A stretch of DNA of 64,000 nucleotides from Mytilus trossulus (lineage: Eukaryota; Mollusca; Bivalvia; Mytilida; Mytilidae): positions 31,514,474 through 31,578,473 of the forward strand of contig NC_086380.1 in NCBI RefSeq assembly GCF_036588685.1, in the 5' to 3' direction. The notes under the pieces are model-generated. The model saw only the letters and a list, made by a program, of their open reading frames with translations, did not search any database and was not told where the DNA came from. Positions 48,679 to 63,600 of the stretch are shown here, piece after piece. Made by a program: the position numbers and the translations under genes. Each line of letters starts with the position of its first letter. Position 1 is the first letter of the stretch.

Positions 48679-51600
48679 GCATATAAAACAGTGAGGATCA
48701 AGGTTAAAAACTTTAGTAAAATGTATATATAAAATGTTATATAAAAAAGAAGATGTGGTATTATTGCCAATGAGACAACTATCCACAAAAGATCAAAATG
48801 ACACAAACAGTTACACTAACAACTATAGGTCACCGAACGTCCTTCAACAATGAGCAAAGCCCATACTGCTTAGTCAGCTATAAAAGGCCCCGATAAGATA
48901 ATGTAAAACAATTCAAACGAGAAAACTAAAAGCCTTATTTATGTGAAAAAATGAAAGAGAAAAAGTTCCCTGGACTATGGATAAATTTTTTTTTTTTTCC
49001 CTTATAAACCTTTGATGCATGATTTTTATATTATTGATTTTGCTTTTCACTAGCTGAAGGTATCTTTGAGTTTTCTCAAATTGTACTTTCTTGTTAATTA
49101 AACGGGTTGATACTATTTGTAATGCTTTTTTGTTATTTAATGTAGCAGCTTTGATTGTTTGGAATTACTATAAAATGTAAATTTTTCATATAACTATATA
49201 TATATATAATAAGCATTGAAATTATTTCCTTCTCCTTTTATGCTGTATATACATCACACTTCTGAAACCTGCGAATGAAAATTAATAAGTTTTAGTGAGC
49301 ACCAATGTTATATATAGTTTTATTGCTGATATTCATCACACATTTATCAAGATTAAAAAAAGTTTTATTGATAAAAAAGAAATTTCTTGATATTCCTATT
49401 AAGTAAATATTATACAGAGATATGGAGAAGTATACTTAACAACAAAATTATTTTCATTCACCTATGTTCATGTATAATGTAAACTTTTTCAAGTTTTATT
49501 TTCTTCTGAAATTATTGTGCATTTCACAATGGTACATTTTGTACGATACATGATTACATGTGATACTTTTACATTAATAATTTATACTTATTTCATTAAC
49601 TTTGTATTTACATTGTTTCATAGATCAAATTTATTCATTCCATGTAGGTTCTTTTGTGTTACTACGCTTTTTAATTGAGTTGATCTATTCCAATTAATAT
49701 ACAATGTATATGTCTTTTTATGTTGTGATCTTACACTTTTGTTTCAGATAAGGGAGAACATTTAAACCTGTACATGTCCTTAGTCAGGAATTTGATGTTC
49801 AGTAGTTGTTGTTCGTTAAGTCCTTCATAAAGTTTCTCGTTTTTTTTTATGCCCCACTGACAACAGTAGATGGGCATTATGTTTTCTGGTCCGTGCGTTC
49901 ATTAGTCTGTTCATCCGTCTGTACCGCTCCAGGTTAATGTGTTTGGTCATGGTTGTTTTTGATGAAGCTGAAGTCCTATCAACTTGAAACTGAGTACACT
50001 TGTTGCTTATGATATGATCTTTTTAATTTTAAAGTCAAATAAGACTTTTGACCCCAATTTTATGGTCCACTGAACACAAAAAATGAAAGTGGGATTTTCA
50101 GGTTAAAGTTAGTTTTTGTGAAGCTGAAGTCGTATCAACTTGAAACTTCATACACATGTTTCCTATGATATGATCTTTCTAATTTTAATGCCAAATTAGA
50201 TTTTTTAACCAATTTCACAGTTCATTGAACAAGGAAAATGATAGTGCGAGTGGGGTTTCCATGTACTTTGGACACTATTATTTTTTTGAGGCCCTTTAAA
50301 CCTTGCTGATCAGTGTGTACCAAGGCTCCAGGAATTTGACTGTCCCATTAGCTATAATGCTTTACTTTTATAATTTTTTATTTAGATGGAGAGTTGTCTC
50401 ATTGGCACTAATTCCCTTTATCTTTTTTATATTTAGGCATTAAACTTGTCATGAGTATTCACCACTATTTAAAGTTGTGTCCCCAAACAAATCAATCATT
50501 TTAAAATGTTTATTTCAGTAAAAGACAGTCTTCTCCTAAATTGTCAACAACTAAAAAGTTGAAAAAGAATTTGGAATCTGCAAATGGAGAATGCAGTAAT
50601 ATAGGTACATGTAATTTTATAAATCTTTTTATACACAAATTGACTGATTTACTCTTTTAGCTATGTTTTTTAGGTTTAGATTCATATAACTACAAACCTG
50701 CATATATATATATATATTTCCTTATCTCATATCAGTCAAGTATATTTAATTTTAGGCATGACCAGAGTATATGTACATTTATCGTTATTATAAGTTTATA
50801 ATTTCATATGTTTCATGTAGGCATGGTTTCGGTTAATATTTATAGACTGTTTTAGAACATACAATTTTTCACTACAAAATTAGCTTCGACCTGAATCTTG
50901 AATTTAAAAAAAATAATAATACAATATACACGTTACCGGTCATTATGTGTGAATGAATACTTGCATTTTATAATATTAGTTACTTTTTTTGATGCATTTG
51001 GTATTGTACAATAGAAAATGTTCAATATCTATCTATTCTTAAAAATATTTCATCAGATTATTCATCAGAAATTATAAATTGAATTTAACAAGTTCTGCAA
51101 GCACAGCATAGTAAGTGTTTTACCTTAGCATACAAAATGAAGATGTTTAAACATTAGTTTCATTTTTTGCAGCATTTCTGGACCGAAACAAAAAACCAGG
51201 TGACCAAATGATTATTTCTAATATGTAAGTTTATAGACAATTGGCTATTTGCATACTTCTTTAAAGGCATATATATATTTTTGATTACTCCATCAGTTTG
51301 TTTTAAGGGTATGTAAAATAGTTCATTGAAATTGAGAATGAAAACAATGACTTGTCAAAGAAACAAAAACTGTACAAAAGAGCAAAAATACTGCTGAAGG
51401 CCACCAATGGGTCTTCAACATAGCGATAAAATCACACAACTGGCGGCTGCCTTCATCTGGTTTCTTAATGCAACTGATACTGGTACTAGTGTATGGATAA
51501 TGGATGTTACTCTAAACTCCAAAACATATTGATTATCAAAAACAAATATAAAAAATAAAATTGAGAAAGAAAATGGTGAATATGTCAAAGCGACAACCAC

Positions 51601-54600
51601 CCGACCATAGAGCAAACAACAGCCGAAGGCAACCAATGGGTCTTTAATGCAGCAAGAATTCCCGCACCCGTAGGTGTCCTTCAGCTGGCCCCTAAAATAT
51701 GCATAATAGTACAGTGATAATGAACGTCATACTAAACTCCGAATTATACACAAGAAACTAAAATTTAAAATCATACAAGACTAACAAAGGCCAGAGGCTC
51801 CTGACTTGGGACAGGCGCAAAATTGCGGCGGGGTTAAACATAAAATAGCCTATAAATTGTACAATATTTTTTTTAATTTAAATTTTTCATCATGCCAGGG
51901 TTACATTTCAATTTCAGATTCTGTTCCATATGAATGAATTTGTCCTAAGTCAAATATTTATCCACTTTTTGGTTTTTGTAGGCCCTTTTATTGGACATAT
52001 TCTTCAACAACAAGTCAAACATTGCATGCAACTCAAAAATGCTTCAAATCAATTTACATACAACTTTGGTGATTTGTTCATATCTATTGACATGAGCTTC
52101 CATTCACTTTATATTTATTTTTATTTTATGTTTCACAGTTTTTGGGTTTTGTTAAATTGAAAAAGGTGAGCTTTTCCAGTTTTCAGATTATACATTTTGT
52201 AACTTAGAATTGTTTTCAGCATTTATCATGAAAATTTATAAAATTGTTAAGATCACCACCCGTTGGCTTTTTATAAAATTTACATTATATGTTTCCAAGT
52301 TATGGGGTTTAATTCTTTAAAAAAAATATCCACTTTTTTGACAACAACTTAAAATTGGTTTCAGCAGCACTCAATCTATTGAAACTCTGGTGAATTGGTT
52401 ATATCTATTTAAATAAGCTTACTTTTTATTTTCAAAAGTTTCTGATAAAGCATTGAGAACTTATTGGACTTAATTCTTTAGAAAATGTATTTGGGAGAAT
52501 CATGCGCTCATGGCACAGATGTTTATTTAATCATGTTTGAAGGTATTGACTTGGTACATGTATTTGTTATAAAGTTTACACCAAAACAATCTATGTCTTC
52601 TATATGAGGTGTGGGAATCCCCCCTCCAACCACCCCCTTCCTCCTAGTTTACTGAATAATGACTTTAATGATTATTGAGTTCTGAAGTCTTAGAATATGT
52701 AATACATGAATGAAGGGCCAAATGGGCTGATATCTAAAGAAATACTTTGTAAGTAACACTAAGCATTTGCTAAGTGATTACCTTAGCAGTATTTTATCAA
52801 AAGCTCTATATGCAATATATTTTTAGACAAGAACTAGATCTGTCAAGTAGTACTCAATTACCATCAACTAGACTACCTGATAAAAGACTAGCTCCTCTTC
52901 AACACAAACCAGAATTGATACAGCCATTGATGGAATCAAATATAGTTAGGACAGGTAAAAAAAAGGTTTAAAACAAATAATAGAAACGCATTAAACATAA
53001 AAAAGTAAATTACTTACATATTATTATTCTTGTTGTAACATCAATATGATTAGTAAAGAAGTCAAGATATTTCAATGTGTGCACTCTTGTTTGTATGTAT
53101 TTCTTGAGACTATGCAATTCCAAACATAATATGTCAATTTGAAATGGTTGTCAAATATTTTAGTTTCTTAAGCCAAATATTTCATATGTCCGCGTCCAGA
53201 TATGCATGTAATATTTGCCACTGGACATTATACACAAACCAATTACCATCATCAACCTAGTTAAATGTCACAATTGTTTATTTTTTTAGTGAAAGACCAA
53301 TTTTTAAACTTATTATTTGTTTTGAATATGCAGTAAGGTTTAACATTTAAAATATTGAACGTATTAATGAGCGAATACATTTAGAAATTTATTTAAATCA
53401 CTGTGTTCATCATAATGAAACAAGATATTATCATCTATGATAGTGGTTCTATGTATAAATTTATTATGGAGAGAAATAACCTGATTTTCATGAAATTGTT
53501 CTAAAATTCTCTGTATTTTTTATTATACATAATCATTAATAAAAAATAAGATTTAAATTTGGTCTTTCTTTTTGCATGTTTTTGCCTTGTATTGTTCATC
53601 TCACTTGCAATTGATTTCAACAAGAAAGTTATTCAAGTTAAAGATTTTAGTTTTCTATTATCATGTAAATTAAAGTATCATTTTATCATAAAATATTTAA
53701 ACCAATCTAAAATTGATTTGAAAAAAAAAGGTTGTATACTGTAAGAGAAATTTTTACAGTAATACAGTTTTTCATCTTTGTGAAGTTATCTCCCTTTCCA
53801 ATATTAATTTCTATAAGAAATTGAAAATGCTGATTTTCAATTTCCTCAAGTTTTATGGGCACTATCTATAAAGATACAAAAAAAACCCTAAAATATGATA
53901 TTTTTTTGGTCCAGTCATTACTGGTAATGAAATGATAAAAAACTTATTCGTTTGTAAGCAGCCAGTATAGTTCTATTTTGTGAAAGTAAGCTAAAAACAT
54001 TGCATCTGAGTAATTCAGTTTCAGTGAATCCATTATGACCATATTCATGTAAACTTCATTAAAGGGAAACTTCGCAAAAAAATCAAAAATTCATATTATG
54101 TTCATTCTGTATAAAAATGCTCAAATTTATAAATATTAAAGTTTTATTCCGCTAGATAAGAGATCACCATCGATTTTAAATTTTGAGTATCAGTTCTTTG
54201 CGTTCCGCCATTTTGTTATCTTGTCCAAATAAAAATCACGATATGTCTATAAACCATAAAGAAACAAAACTACAGTAACCGATGTTGTCGTAATTACGTG
54301 TCGATATCTTGTCAATCGTACGGTTGTTTTATCTGACTAACTAACTTGATTCGGAAAATGTTCTTATATATTTAATAACCATATAGTCTGTTATTTTTAA
54401 ACTGTTAATATTGGAATTAGTTAAAAAGTCAAAGTTCAAATCACAAATAAGAGTTCCGTGAAAATTGTTTTCGAAAATCTAATTCTTTCATAATTCTTTA
54501 AAGTAATATACTTTATTCACATAAATTAGGATCTTCGCTCCACTGATCACCCGCATGGAATAAGGTATTACTCCCAAAGGTATTGTGAGGGGTGTAAGGT

Positions 54601-57600
54601 GACAATCAATTCAATTCAATTCAATGTTTTATTAAAGTCTCATCTCTCAACAAGTACAATCAATCTGTATACAATAGTAACATTGTAAAATAACACTAAA
54701 TAAAATGAGAGCCATTCTATACAGAATTATAAGAGACTATTAAAATGCATAGATAATAATAATACATAATATGAAATAAAATACTATGTACAATATATAA
54801 AATTCCTACGTCTTTTTAAAATTAAATGACAGGTTTTGGCACACACACGAATCATATTTACATCTGAGAATAAAAACACTAACTTTTGATTATCATCTAA
54901 AGTATTAAAATTATCATTAAAAGTTTCAGCAACATGATATAAATGGTTTCTAAAATCGTCATAAGGAGGACATCTTAATAAAACATGCGCTTCATCTTCA
55001 ATAAAAACGTCACATATATGGCACACTCTATTTTCTAAAACAATATTTTCATATCTCCCTGTTTCAATTCTAAGGGGAGCAACACCACATCTAAATTTGG
55101 CGAAAGCACTTCTGTGACTGAAGGGTAAAGCTATTTTGCAGTATTCCTCTGGTTCAAAATTTTCCTTAAACAGTCTGTAAGTTCGTAGCTTATTGCCACC
55201 TCTACCCGATATAGATTTATCACAATGCAAAACAGCATGCCAATTATCGACATGTTTTCTATGTAATTTTGACATAAAAATTTTTATAACATAGTTAGTG
55301 TCCATATTTTCAGGACACGATAAATGACTTAAATTTAGTTCACAGAAGGTTTTCTTTACTACAAAATTCCAGTTTTTAACACACTTATGCTTAATACTCA
55401 TACTATCAGCCCACTTGTGAACTTTCGCATTTAAACGGTTTGAGCTCATGTTATTTAATCTACACCACAAACGAATAATACTTTTCCACTGCTTATCAAA
55501 AATAGGTGTTATACCTAAGTCTCCAGTAACTGCAGCATTTGGTGCATATTTTCCTACACCGAGAAAAAATCTACAAGCCCTATTATGAATGGAGTTAATA
55601 CAAGAATATGATTTTACACCCCATATACCTGCTCCATATTTTATTATAGGACAAACTAAACTTTCATATAATTTTACAAATACATCGAAACAAACACCAC
55701 CTAAAAGTTTACACTTGGCTATTACCAACCCTAAAGCCCTATTTGCTATTTGACACGACCAGGTATTCAAGCGATTTCCTGTCGGGCCTGCAAGTTCATG
55801 CATCGTTTCACTTCTGTAGGTATTGATCAGTGTACACGGCCGATAACTTATAACTTTCCATTTTGAACTATCAGGTGCATGTATAATATACATCTCTGTC
55901 TTGCGTGTCCGAAAGTGATATAATATACTAGTCAGTACTTAGCTCATACGCTTGTTTATAAATAAAATTTCTGGTGAAAAGAATATTATTTATAAAAAAA
56001 AAAAATTATACCAAAAAAAAAATAAAAAAAATTGAAGATATACAAATATACGTATTTTTTCCAAGGGTTAATTTGGGGAAAATCAGAGACATATAATTGT
56101 CTCTGGGACAATGTAATATTTACTCGTTGTCAATAGTAAAGGACATAGTTGGATCATTCCAGAAATGTTGATTAAAAAAATGTGCGCACTTGTCGACGAT
56201 TCGTTTATACGCCCGGATAGAAAGTTACGGAACTACAGCGCAATTTAAAATATATACATGTATACATTGAACATAAGAAAGAAACATACATTTTGTGCAA
56301 ATTGGGGTAAAAGTTTTGTAAATAGACTAGTCCACGTATACCAACAGTATGTAATCATCCAATTCGATAGACTATTGTATACCAACAGAAGAAGAAGAAG
56401 AAGAGGACCAATTTGATTTAAATACAGGTCGATCTATAACTTGCTTTGGTTCATCGAAGTTATGAACATAGTAAAATCACAGATTTATATATCAATTAGA
56501 TTGTTCTCGAATAAAGAAAGAAATTCGTCATCACCACAACTGTTCCGACATATGCAACTGGACGTACACTAATAATCCCCGAGGGATGTGAATATTTTCT
56601 AGGAAAGCTATTGAGTATTAAAGTTTCAAATCATTTTCGGGATTTATTTTCTTTCTTGATATTCAATTACAGCAAATTTAAAGAATAAACTGCTTGTCAG
56701 ATATTTGTCCGCTTTAGGGGTATTCTTGCCAGTTGAACAGACTTATAATTACATTCAAAAATAGGGAAAGATGACATTAAATTCGTTGTCTTTTGTTTTT
56801 AAACATCTTTGGTCAAATAGTTATTAAAAGTATTATACGTTGTGAGACGAAGACTACTTTAATAAGGACGTCCCCGATTATGATTAAATTTGGTTGACGT
56901 TTTTCACACTTGATAAAGAATATCTATTCGTAATTTTTCGATTCCATTCCAAGAAGACCTTAAATTTGCTGTCAATGTTTTAAGACTTCTCAAGTACAAA
57001 AGTATTTTTTTCTTTATTGGTTCATATTATATTCCGCTTCGGTAGAGTTGTCTTCAGTGAGTTCCAGTTATTAATTTGAACGTGGCTTTTAAAAAGTCTA
57101 AATCTAAGTGTTCTCATTCATTTATTTGCCTAATAGGCAAATAAATGAATGAGAACATTTAGATTAAATAAAGACAAATAAAAATACTTTGGTAAAGCTA
57201 TTTATAATTTCTAAGTTCTCCTTTTTATTACATTTAGACATCAATCAAGGACAAAAGGTGTAAATCATTTCAATCGGACATATGAATTAAGTTTCCCGTC
57301 TTTAACCAAAAATTGTGTATTTCTTAGTAAATTAACTTATTTGAATTCAAATAAATAATAGCACCTTGAACATAATTAAATAATTCCACGGCGATCAATT
57401 TTTATTTGTCACCAACTTGAATATATATTTTAAATATGTGTATTGGATGCTCCCCTTGTCTTATAATTCACTGATCCGAATAGACAGTCACACCTGGTAA
57501 GGTGTGCCCGAGAGGCGTGGTTAAATACCGAAGTGCAAATAACAATTTACCTTTCAACAAGCCATCTACGAGTATTGCTACAGAACCGTGAATACACACA

Positions 57601-60600
57601 TCGTATCAAACAAGTCATAGCAGAGATAGGTCAATAAGAGTGCACCAACATATTGTCTTTACAGATTATTGTACTTTACTTTGTTCACCTTATCAGTCCG
57701 AAAATACATTAATTAAAAATCAATTTATAACTTTTTGTGTTGTCTACAAAAATAATTCGAATATATACGTTTAACATAGAAAATTTATCTCATGAATATG
57801 TACAATTGAACGTATGTGCGTTTTATCTTCTTATTATCGGATGGTTATTAGATAAAGCATAAGTCATCGGCGCGCTTACGATTACGTTAAAATATGATTA
57901 AAAACAAAGACTTTTAATGATTGTTTTTTAAATCCCGGCATGCAAAAACCAGGAGAAAACGTCACGACCTACAGGAAGTAGTTAATATTTTTTCATTAAA
58001 TATTGAATTTCTCCTTTATTACTGCACATATAGCGATAAAACTTTGTGAATATATATATTATGTCATAATGAACATATTTAAACCATAAGTAAAAAATCG
58101 TGAATTTTCCCTTTAACACCTTAGCTAGATAGTAATATGCATTGTGTGTGTTCAGTTCTTTTAAGGAAGAGAATTTCAACATTTAAAGTAAAACTAAGGT
58201 AATTCATTTGATCGACACCAATACAAGTTTTACACTTCTGTAAAAAAATTAAAAAAATTATAAAATGCAGCTCATATTGTATTTAATGAAAACTTTTGAC
58301 CTCTTTATGTTAGCCCATTAATAAAAAGTAAGAAGAAGCGTGATTGTAGTATTACAGATTTTGCTCTGATTAATCTAATAAGGAAAATGCAGTTCATATT
58401 CTCTCACTTGTTATGACTCTCCAAATACTGTGATATATATTTTTATGCCTTTACTTATAAGTACATAAATATATTTGTAAGTATTTTAAACTCAATATTT
58501 ACATAGTCTTAAGTGGAAGAAATCTCATTATATTTTTCAGGCTCACAGAATTTGCATGTTTCCTCACAAGCTTTATTAATACACGTGTCATTCTCAAAAT
58601 AGTTATACATCTGTCAAACGTAACAATTGATTGTTTGCAGTGTAGACATTATTTTGAATGATATCAAATCCTGCAGATTTCACCATGAAATTGGAAAAGA
58701 CTGCATTATAGGAAGAATAGCATTATTTAAAAAAAAAAAGGTATTTATACTTGTTTACATATTGAAACAACATTTATTAACGTCCATTATCACAAAAACC
58801 TTCTTTTGTACCTTTTCTTACTGTATATGATGATACATGTAACAATGAAATCTAAATTGGAAAGAAAGTAATTATTTCTATTAGACTTAAAGTGCATTAT
58901 TGAATTTTTTTTATTACATGTATTTGATATACTTTGTTTGCCAAAATAAATTTGATAATTGTGTTTTTTATCTATTAAATTTTCAATGAAAGGGTCATAT
59001 TTAATTGTTTTTAAAATCTGTGATACTTTAAATTCAAGATCAACATGTCTAAATCTATACGAAAAAGTTTCAAAAATGTTTTTTTTTAAACTATTTTGAC
59101 AACCAAGTTGCAAGGGAAGGTACAAAGTAAATGGACTTGTACAAAAGAAACAATATTCTACCTGGTACAAACTAAATTGATGAAAATAAAAGATAGACTT
59201 TCATTTTGTTAAAAAGATATTTTTTATACAGATGTGAAAACTATAAATAGATCATGCCAGACTTCACCAGCACTATATCCTACACAAACACGAGGATCCA
59301 GAACAGAAGCTGTGCATTACTTAAATTTAAGTTGGAAGTCATCACTCAATGATATTGTAAAACTCATCTGTAATGGGAACATAAAGAAAGCGGTAAAAAA
59401 CTTATTACAACACCAAAACAAGGATATCAGACAAAAGACAATAGACAGTGTGATGTCTGTGATAAAAGAAGAGGCTATAGGTTATGCTAAAAAACCTGAG
59501 TCTCATATAAGAACAACTATTAATAATATTGAGAGTTTTGATATAAAAACACTAGCACATGAGCTAAAAACCCAGAACCCAGTGTTATGGTCACTGATGT
59601 CTGCTGCATCAGCTAATGGACCAAATGTAAAGAGTGAGAGCAGGGTTGTTACAGCTATGTCAATAATCTTCAAGAATAGATTGCCGACCATGAATGCATT
59701 ACAACGAAATCTGGGGATAATCTTGTATAACAATCATTTGCAGAAAGATGCATTTCACATTCTTTGTAAAATTGGAATTACTACATCTTATTCCACTATG
59801 AATAAAGACCTTCATAGAATTAAAAATTTTGCTGATCAAGCAGTTCAGCGCATGAAAATATCACTACAAGATAATGGTTGTCAAAATACAGCTGCACAAA
59901 ATGATCATTCATACACCAAAATTGAGAACAATACTCCCACCAGCATGAATGATCATTCCTATTCCATGAATACTCCTGAATGTGCAAACAAACCTCATGA
60001 CAATTTGAGTCCTGCCTATAGGTTTAACCTTGATAATCTAGATTTCCATGTCAAAGTAAGGGATATGACGCAAGATCACCAGAATATGCTTAAGCATTAT
60101 GTCCAATTAATGGCTGTAAAGGACAGAGTCAACTGTGAGCATCTCCCTGATGACTTACAAATAGGGAATCTCGTAGATGTAACAAATAATGAGTTTTTAC
60201 CAAATGCAGATGACATATCAGGTTTACGGGAGGATATAATAAATCTTACAGCTACCTTGCTTGTCAACCATCTGAAATGCTTCAAAGTATTTGAGGGAAC
60301 AATCGACCAACATCCTCAACATACTTTCTCTAAAGAAATGAAAGAAAAGTCATGCGTGGTAAATTATTTTATTTATTGTCTAAAGAAGTAGCCATCTATT
60401 GATCATGATCACATATACACTTATAAATATTATATTAGAAAATTTTACTTCTCAAATAACTATTGTTTATTTTTGGTCTAGCCTACAACAAAAGTATGTT
60501 ACAACTTACATGCATTTGTATTTATGTTTCAGACCATATGAGTATTTGGACCATACGTGTATGGTCATGACCATATGCGTATACTCATATGGTCCGACCT

Positions 60601-63600
60601 AAGCCTATGGTCGGACCATATGAGTATAATTCTCGTTTGGTTATAAACGGGCCGGACCATATGAGTATTTAGACCATATAAGTATTTTTTTGGTAAATCA
60701 CATTATAAAAGTTTCAATAATACAAAAACTTTATCTAAAAAACACTGTATTATTTTTTTAATTCAAATACTATGAGAAAAAATTAGTTATGCCATAGTAA
60801 GTTTTCATCGCTCATTACATTCTTGCATGTAGGCTTGGAGTGACATTTACTTCCATATTGATAATGACCATCGGTATAAATTGTGATTATTATAGTTGTG
60901 ACAAGTAAAATTAACTGTGACACTTGTAATTTTTATTTAGCTAATCTTTTTACTATAATATAAAGATAAAATTAACTATATGATAGCGTCTTTTTAAAGA
61001 ACGGTCATTCCATATGAAGAGTTTAGAAGTATTCCAAGTAAACTGTAACAGAGTGTTAATTACCCCGACCATACGCGTACGGTCGGACCATATGAGTATA
61101 TACCCATATGGTCATGACCATATGCGTATGGTCCAAATAATCATATGGTGCGGAACATTTATACTATCTGATGTTAATGGCTTTATAATTCACAAAAACA
61201 TTGTTTACAGTTCAGTCACTGTAGAAAAATTCACTAAGCTATAATACAATCTATATTTGATGTATAGTATAAATATGACTAGCAAAGTGCATCAGTTTTT
61301 GTCTTTGACCTTATTTTTATGGATCATTCATAATGTTGAACCTTCAGTTTAATGACTGTCACTATAATTCAATCTTTAAAAGCAAATGCCATACAATTCA
61401 ACATTTGAAATCTTGTTTGGTAACTATAATAGATTATATTTTTGGTTATAGAGGTTTAAAAAAAGGAAGCAACCTATCAAGTCATCACAACAAATAAAAA
61501 GCAGATATTAACTTGAAAAAAAGATTTATATCTCTCGCAACAAAGTAGGGTATAATGGTGTTTTTTTTGTCAGTGTGTCTCATTGTCAGACATTGTCACC
61601 CAAACTGCTGTGAAACCAAGGAAAATAATTAGGATACTTTTAACATAAGTAGGACATACTATGTAGATGTGCATATCATCACAAAAATAGGATATTATGA
61701 AAACTTTTTTTTCTATGAGTTATGCCCTTTCAAATTGGAAAAATGTACAGACAACAAATACATTGTAGTTGATGAGGACTTTATTAATTTTGTAGATGCA
61801 CATGTGAAATGAAAAATAATGATATAAGACCTGCATTTTTTTCAAAATCCAATGACTGAGTTCATTAACATGAATTGACTTTGGAAAAAAGAAATACAAT
61901 GTATAATTTTATTTCAGGTTCCGTTAGGGATTTTACCACTGAATGAAAATAAAACAAGCGAGATGATTGAGGTACTTAAGTATCTACATAAGTTTGTGCC
62001 TGGACACAGGGAGGAAGAAGAGATAATGAATGAAGAGATAAGGTAAATACATTACATTTGCCTATATACACATTCCTTTGTACACAGAAACATAATTTTT
62101 AGCAGAAGTATATACCCCTGTTCGAAATTTATAAATCCATTGAGAAAATAAATATGGGGTAAAACCTAAAACAACATTGTGTTCCATATTGATAATAAAC
62201 GATATGGTGATATGAGGTTCATATTGCTTTCTTTGACTTAAAATTTAATGAAAAGGGTTATCAATTAAACATGAACTATAAAGTTTTTACAGATTAAATC
62301 TCCCTATAATTTCAATCATTAATTTCACAGTAAAGTTTCTATTAATAATCTATTAAAGTTTTCACAATTAAGAAAAACGAGTAGGGGCAATAAGGTTCTT
62401 ATTCGGGCCAAAAATTAGTTCAAATTTTAAATTTATCATACATATTCTTATATAACTGAATACTTGACTAATTTGACATTGAACAAGTTACAATGGCAAC
62501 AAGTCATGACTTAATTTACATATTTGTTTTAATTTCCTGATTTTCATTGGTTTTTTTTAATCAAATTTTATTTTCTTAGGCCAAAACTAGGTCTTAATGC
62601 CCCTACTCCTTTAAATATTTAGTCTAAATACCCATTTCTAAAGGGCAATTACGAATATAATCTTCAATAATAAAAGAATGTTTATAGGTCATGCTGACTT
62701 AATTGTAGATTTTGTCTTGCAGATCATTTTTACTCATATGATATATTTATAGCCATTTAGGCCTGAAGGTTACACTCAAAATTGATGGACTGCATAGATA
62801 ATTTTAAACTACAAAGATTTGTTATGTTTTAACTAAGTAAGACATTTTTATATAGGGATGATACAAGTGCTGGAATGAGAACTATACCATGTGGAGGTGA
62901 CCAGCTTAGTGTCGAGCGTATAAGGTCAGCACATTCAGCCAGATTTGATGGTGACACACCTGAGGAAAGATTGGAAGGAGTCATTGCCATGGTGGAAGAC
63001 TTTCATGAAAAAATGAATTTTTTACAAGTAAGTACCATTAAGACATGTCCTTTTTAATACCAATCTTTATGAAAAAATTCTTTGCTTAAACTGTAAGCAT
63101 TTGATTGCTCCTCTATGAAAATTATTTTATTAAAGAAAGCTAAGATGCATAAGCAGTAAACCATTTGAAAAGTATTTCTTATAAATTTTAATGAGATATT
63201 GTACATTTTTGTTTTAAATCTTAGAATTAGAATTGCTATGTTAGAAAGAGCACCTGTTGAAGAGAATGCACTACCAATATCTAAATATTAAATACATTGG
63301 CATCTGCAAAAATAAAATTAACGGTACCAATTTTATTGCACTAGATGCAAGACCTGTTTAATTCAAAGGAATTATGTGGGTTATAAGTAAAAGACAACAC
63401 AATAATATAAATTCTGAATTTAAAGACATGGTCAACATATCAATAGACAAGTGTGTATACCCTATAAATCAAGACAAGGTAGAAGCAACAGATGCTTTTG
63501 AAAGAAACTACTTTGTAAAAAAAAAAAATTAAAAAAACATTATACATAAAAAAAATTGTGAGTTTGAACCCCACTCGTGCAAGTGCACTTGTGGCTACAA

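Larger units (their letters stand above)
54063..58112. mobile_element. candidate TTAA-flanked TIR element, about 4 kb
   Basis: The left end is TTAA then AGGGAAACTTC (54059-54073), and the right end is GAATTTTCCCT then TTAA (58102-58116). A shared ATGTTCATT lies a little further in on each side. A TTAA flank is the target preference of piggyBac and Kolobok elements. Between the ends I see no transposase, but a LINE fragment has inserted (54605-55893). The TIRs are short and imperfect, so the pairing of the two ends is an inference. Confidence 0.45.

Noticed and set aside
57101..57165. microRNA precursor
   Set aside because: A single-base centre leaves no terminal loop of normal size, and perfect long arms are atypical; kept only as a palindrome.
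58790..59170. 126-codon minus-strand frame
   Set aside because: Low-complexity, A+T-driven composition, inside an intron of a well-supported gene, no splice or start context.
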